Shown: positions 14,769-14,826 of the stretch, one piece after another
How positions within the stretch are numbered: the stretch's first letter is position 1
How the letters are laid out: each line of letters starts with the position of its first letter
From: an uncultured Eubacteriales bacterium
GTDB taxonomy: Bacteria > Bacillota > Clostridia > Oscillospirales > Butyricicoccaceae
NCBI GenBank assembly: GCA_900555855.1
Contig: USML01000045.1
Coordinates: forward strand, 1 to 14,826
DNA length: 14,826 nucleotides
Direction of reading: 5' to 3'
Notes under the pieces: model-generated
What the model saw: the letters and a program-made list of their open reading frames with translations, nothing else
Database searches by the model: none
Told to the model about the DNA's origin: nothing
Position numbers and translations under genes: made by a program

Positions 14769-14826
14769 ATGGTACTGCGATTTTTTCTGGGGGCAAACAG
14801 CGGCGAGGGCTTCTTTTCCCTCTATC
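14769..14826 (+). CDS. Start of an unidentified plus-strand gene (cut by window edge)
   Basis: ATG at 14769 follows AAAGGA by about ten bases and opens a frame, MVLRFFLGANSGEGFFSLY, that runs off the window. Only 19 residues are visible. The pattern of a short beta strand, then a glycine-containing loop (LGANSGEGFF), recalls the degenerate P-loop start of AddB/RexB-type helicase-nuclease subunits in related bacteria, but that is a weak resemblance. The gene is divergent from the MATE transporter. No clear promoter was found between 14640 and 14768. Confidence 0.5.
   Translation, partial: MVLRFFLGANSGEGFFSLY

Noticed and set aside
1..14826. CRISPR array, prophage, transposase or tRNA genes
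   Set aside because: No regularly spaced direct repeats, phage genes, transposase motifs or cloverleaf sequences were seen on either strand.

Overview
The window comes from a spore-forming, GC-rich member of the Clostridia, most likely in or near the Oscillospiraceae. Three things point there: the first bases are the 5' end of a Firmicutes-type 16S rRNA gene, there is an alpha/beta-type small acid-soluble spore protein with a good sigma-G promoter, and gene control relies on transcription-attenuation leaders (a T-box and a SAM-type riboswitch). Nearly every gene lies on the minus strand; only one uncharacterised gene and one gene fragment lie on the plus strand. Family-level placement is inference from GC content and gene style.

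Layout. 1-310: start of an rRNA operon running leftward, with promoter, UP-like A/T tract, leader hairpin and boxA-like motif. 380-1848: metK (S-adenosylmethionine synthetase) with its terminator, promoter and a divergent SAM-I-like riboswitch/attenuator. 1884-5775: pheS-pheT (phenylalanyl-tRNA synthetase), controlled by a textbook T-box with a UUC specifier. 5811-6115: small spore-protein gene. 6145-7376: a long AlaX-type alanyl-tRNA editing hydrolase. 7378-10342: a copper-resistance operon, csoR followed by a Cu(I)-exporting P-type ATPase whose reading frame continues into a CopZ-like copper chaperone; the promoter carries two identical CsoR-type operators. 10351-11917: a plus-strand gene of unknown function, divergent from csoR, with a GGADGPT signature. 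11918-12173: a gene-free block made of successive hairpins. 12174-13240: cyclophilin and QueT-family transporter genes. 13227-14633: a MATE efflux pump. 14769-14826: the beginning of a plus-strand gene cut by the window edge.

How it works together. The left half is core metabolism and translation controlled by metabolite or tRNA supply: SAM would shut off metK, and uncharged tRNA-Phe would switch on pheST. The centre is a self-contained copper circuit: CsoR represses its own operon, copper releases it, and the operon yields an exporter and, through a strong ribosome-binding site placed inside the ATPase frame, probably a free copper chaperone. No prophage, insertion sequence or CRISPR array is visible. 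The items most worth following up are the in-frame CopA-CopZ fusion with an internal start, the shrunken SAM-riboswitch core, the GGADGPT protein beside the copper operon, and the hairpin cluster.
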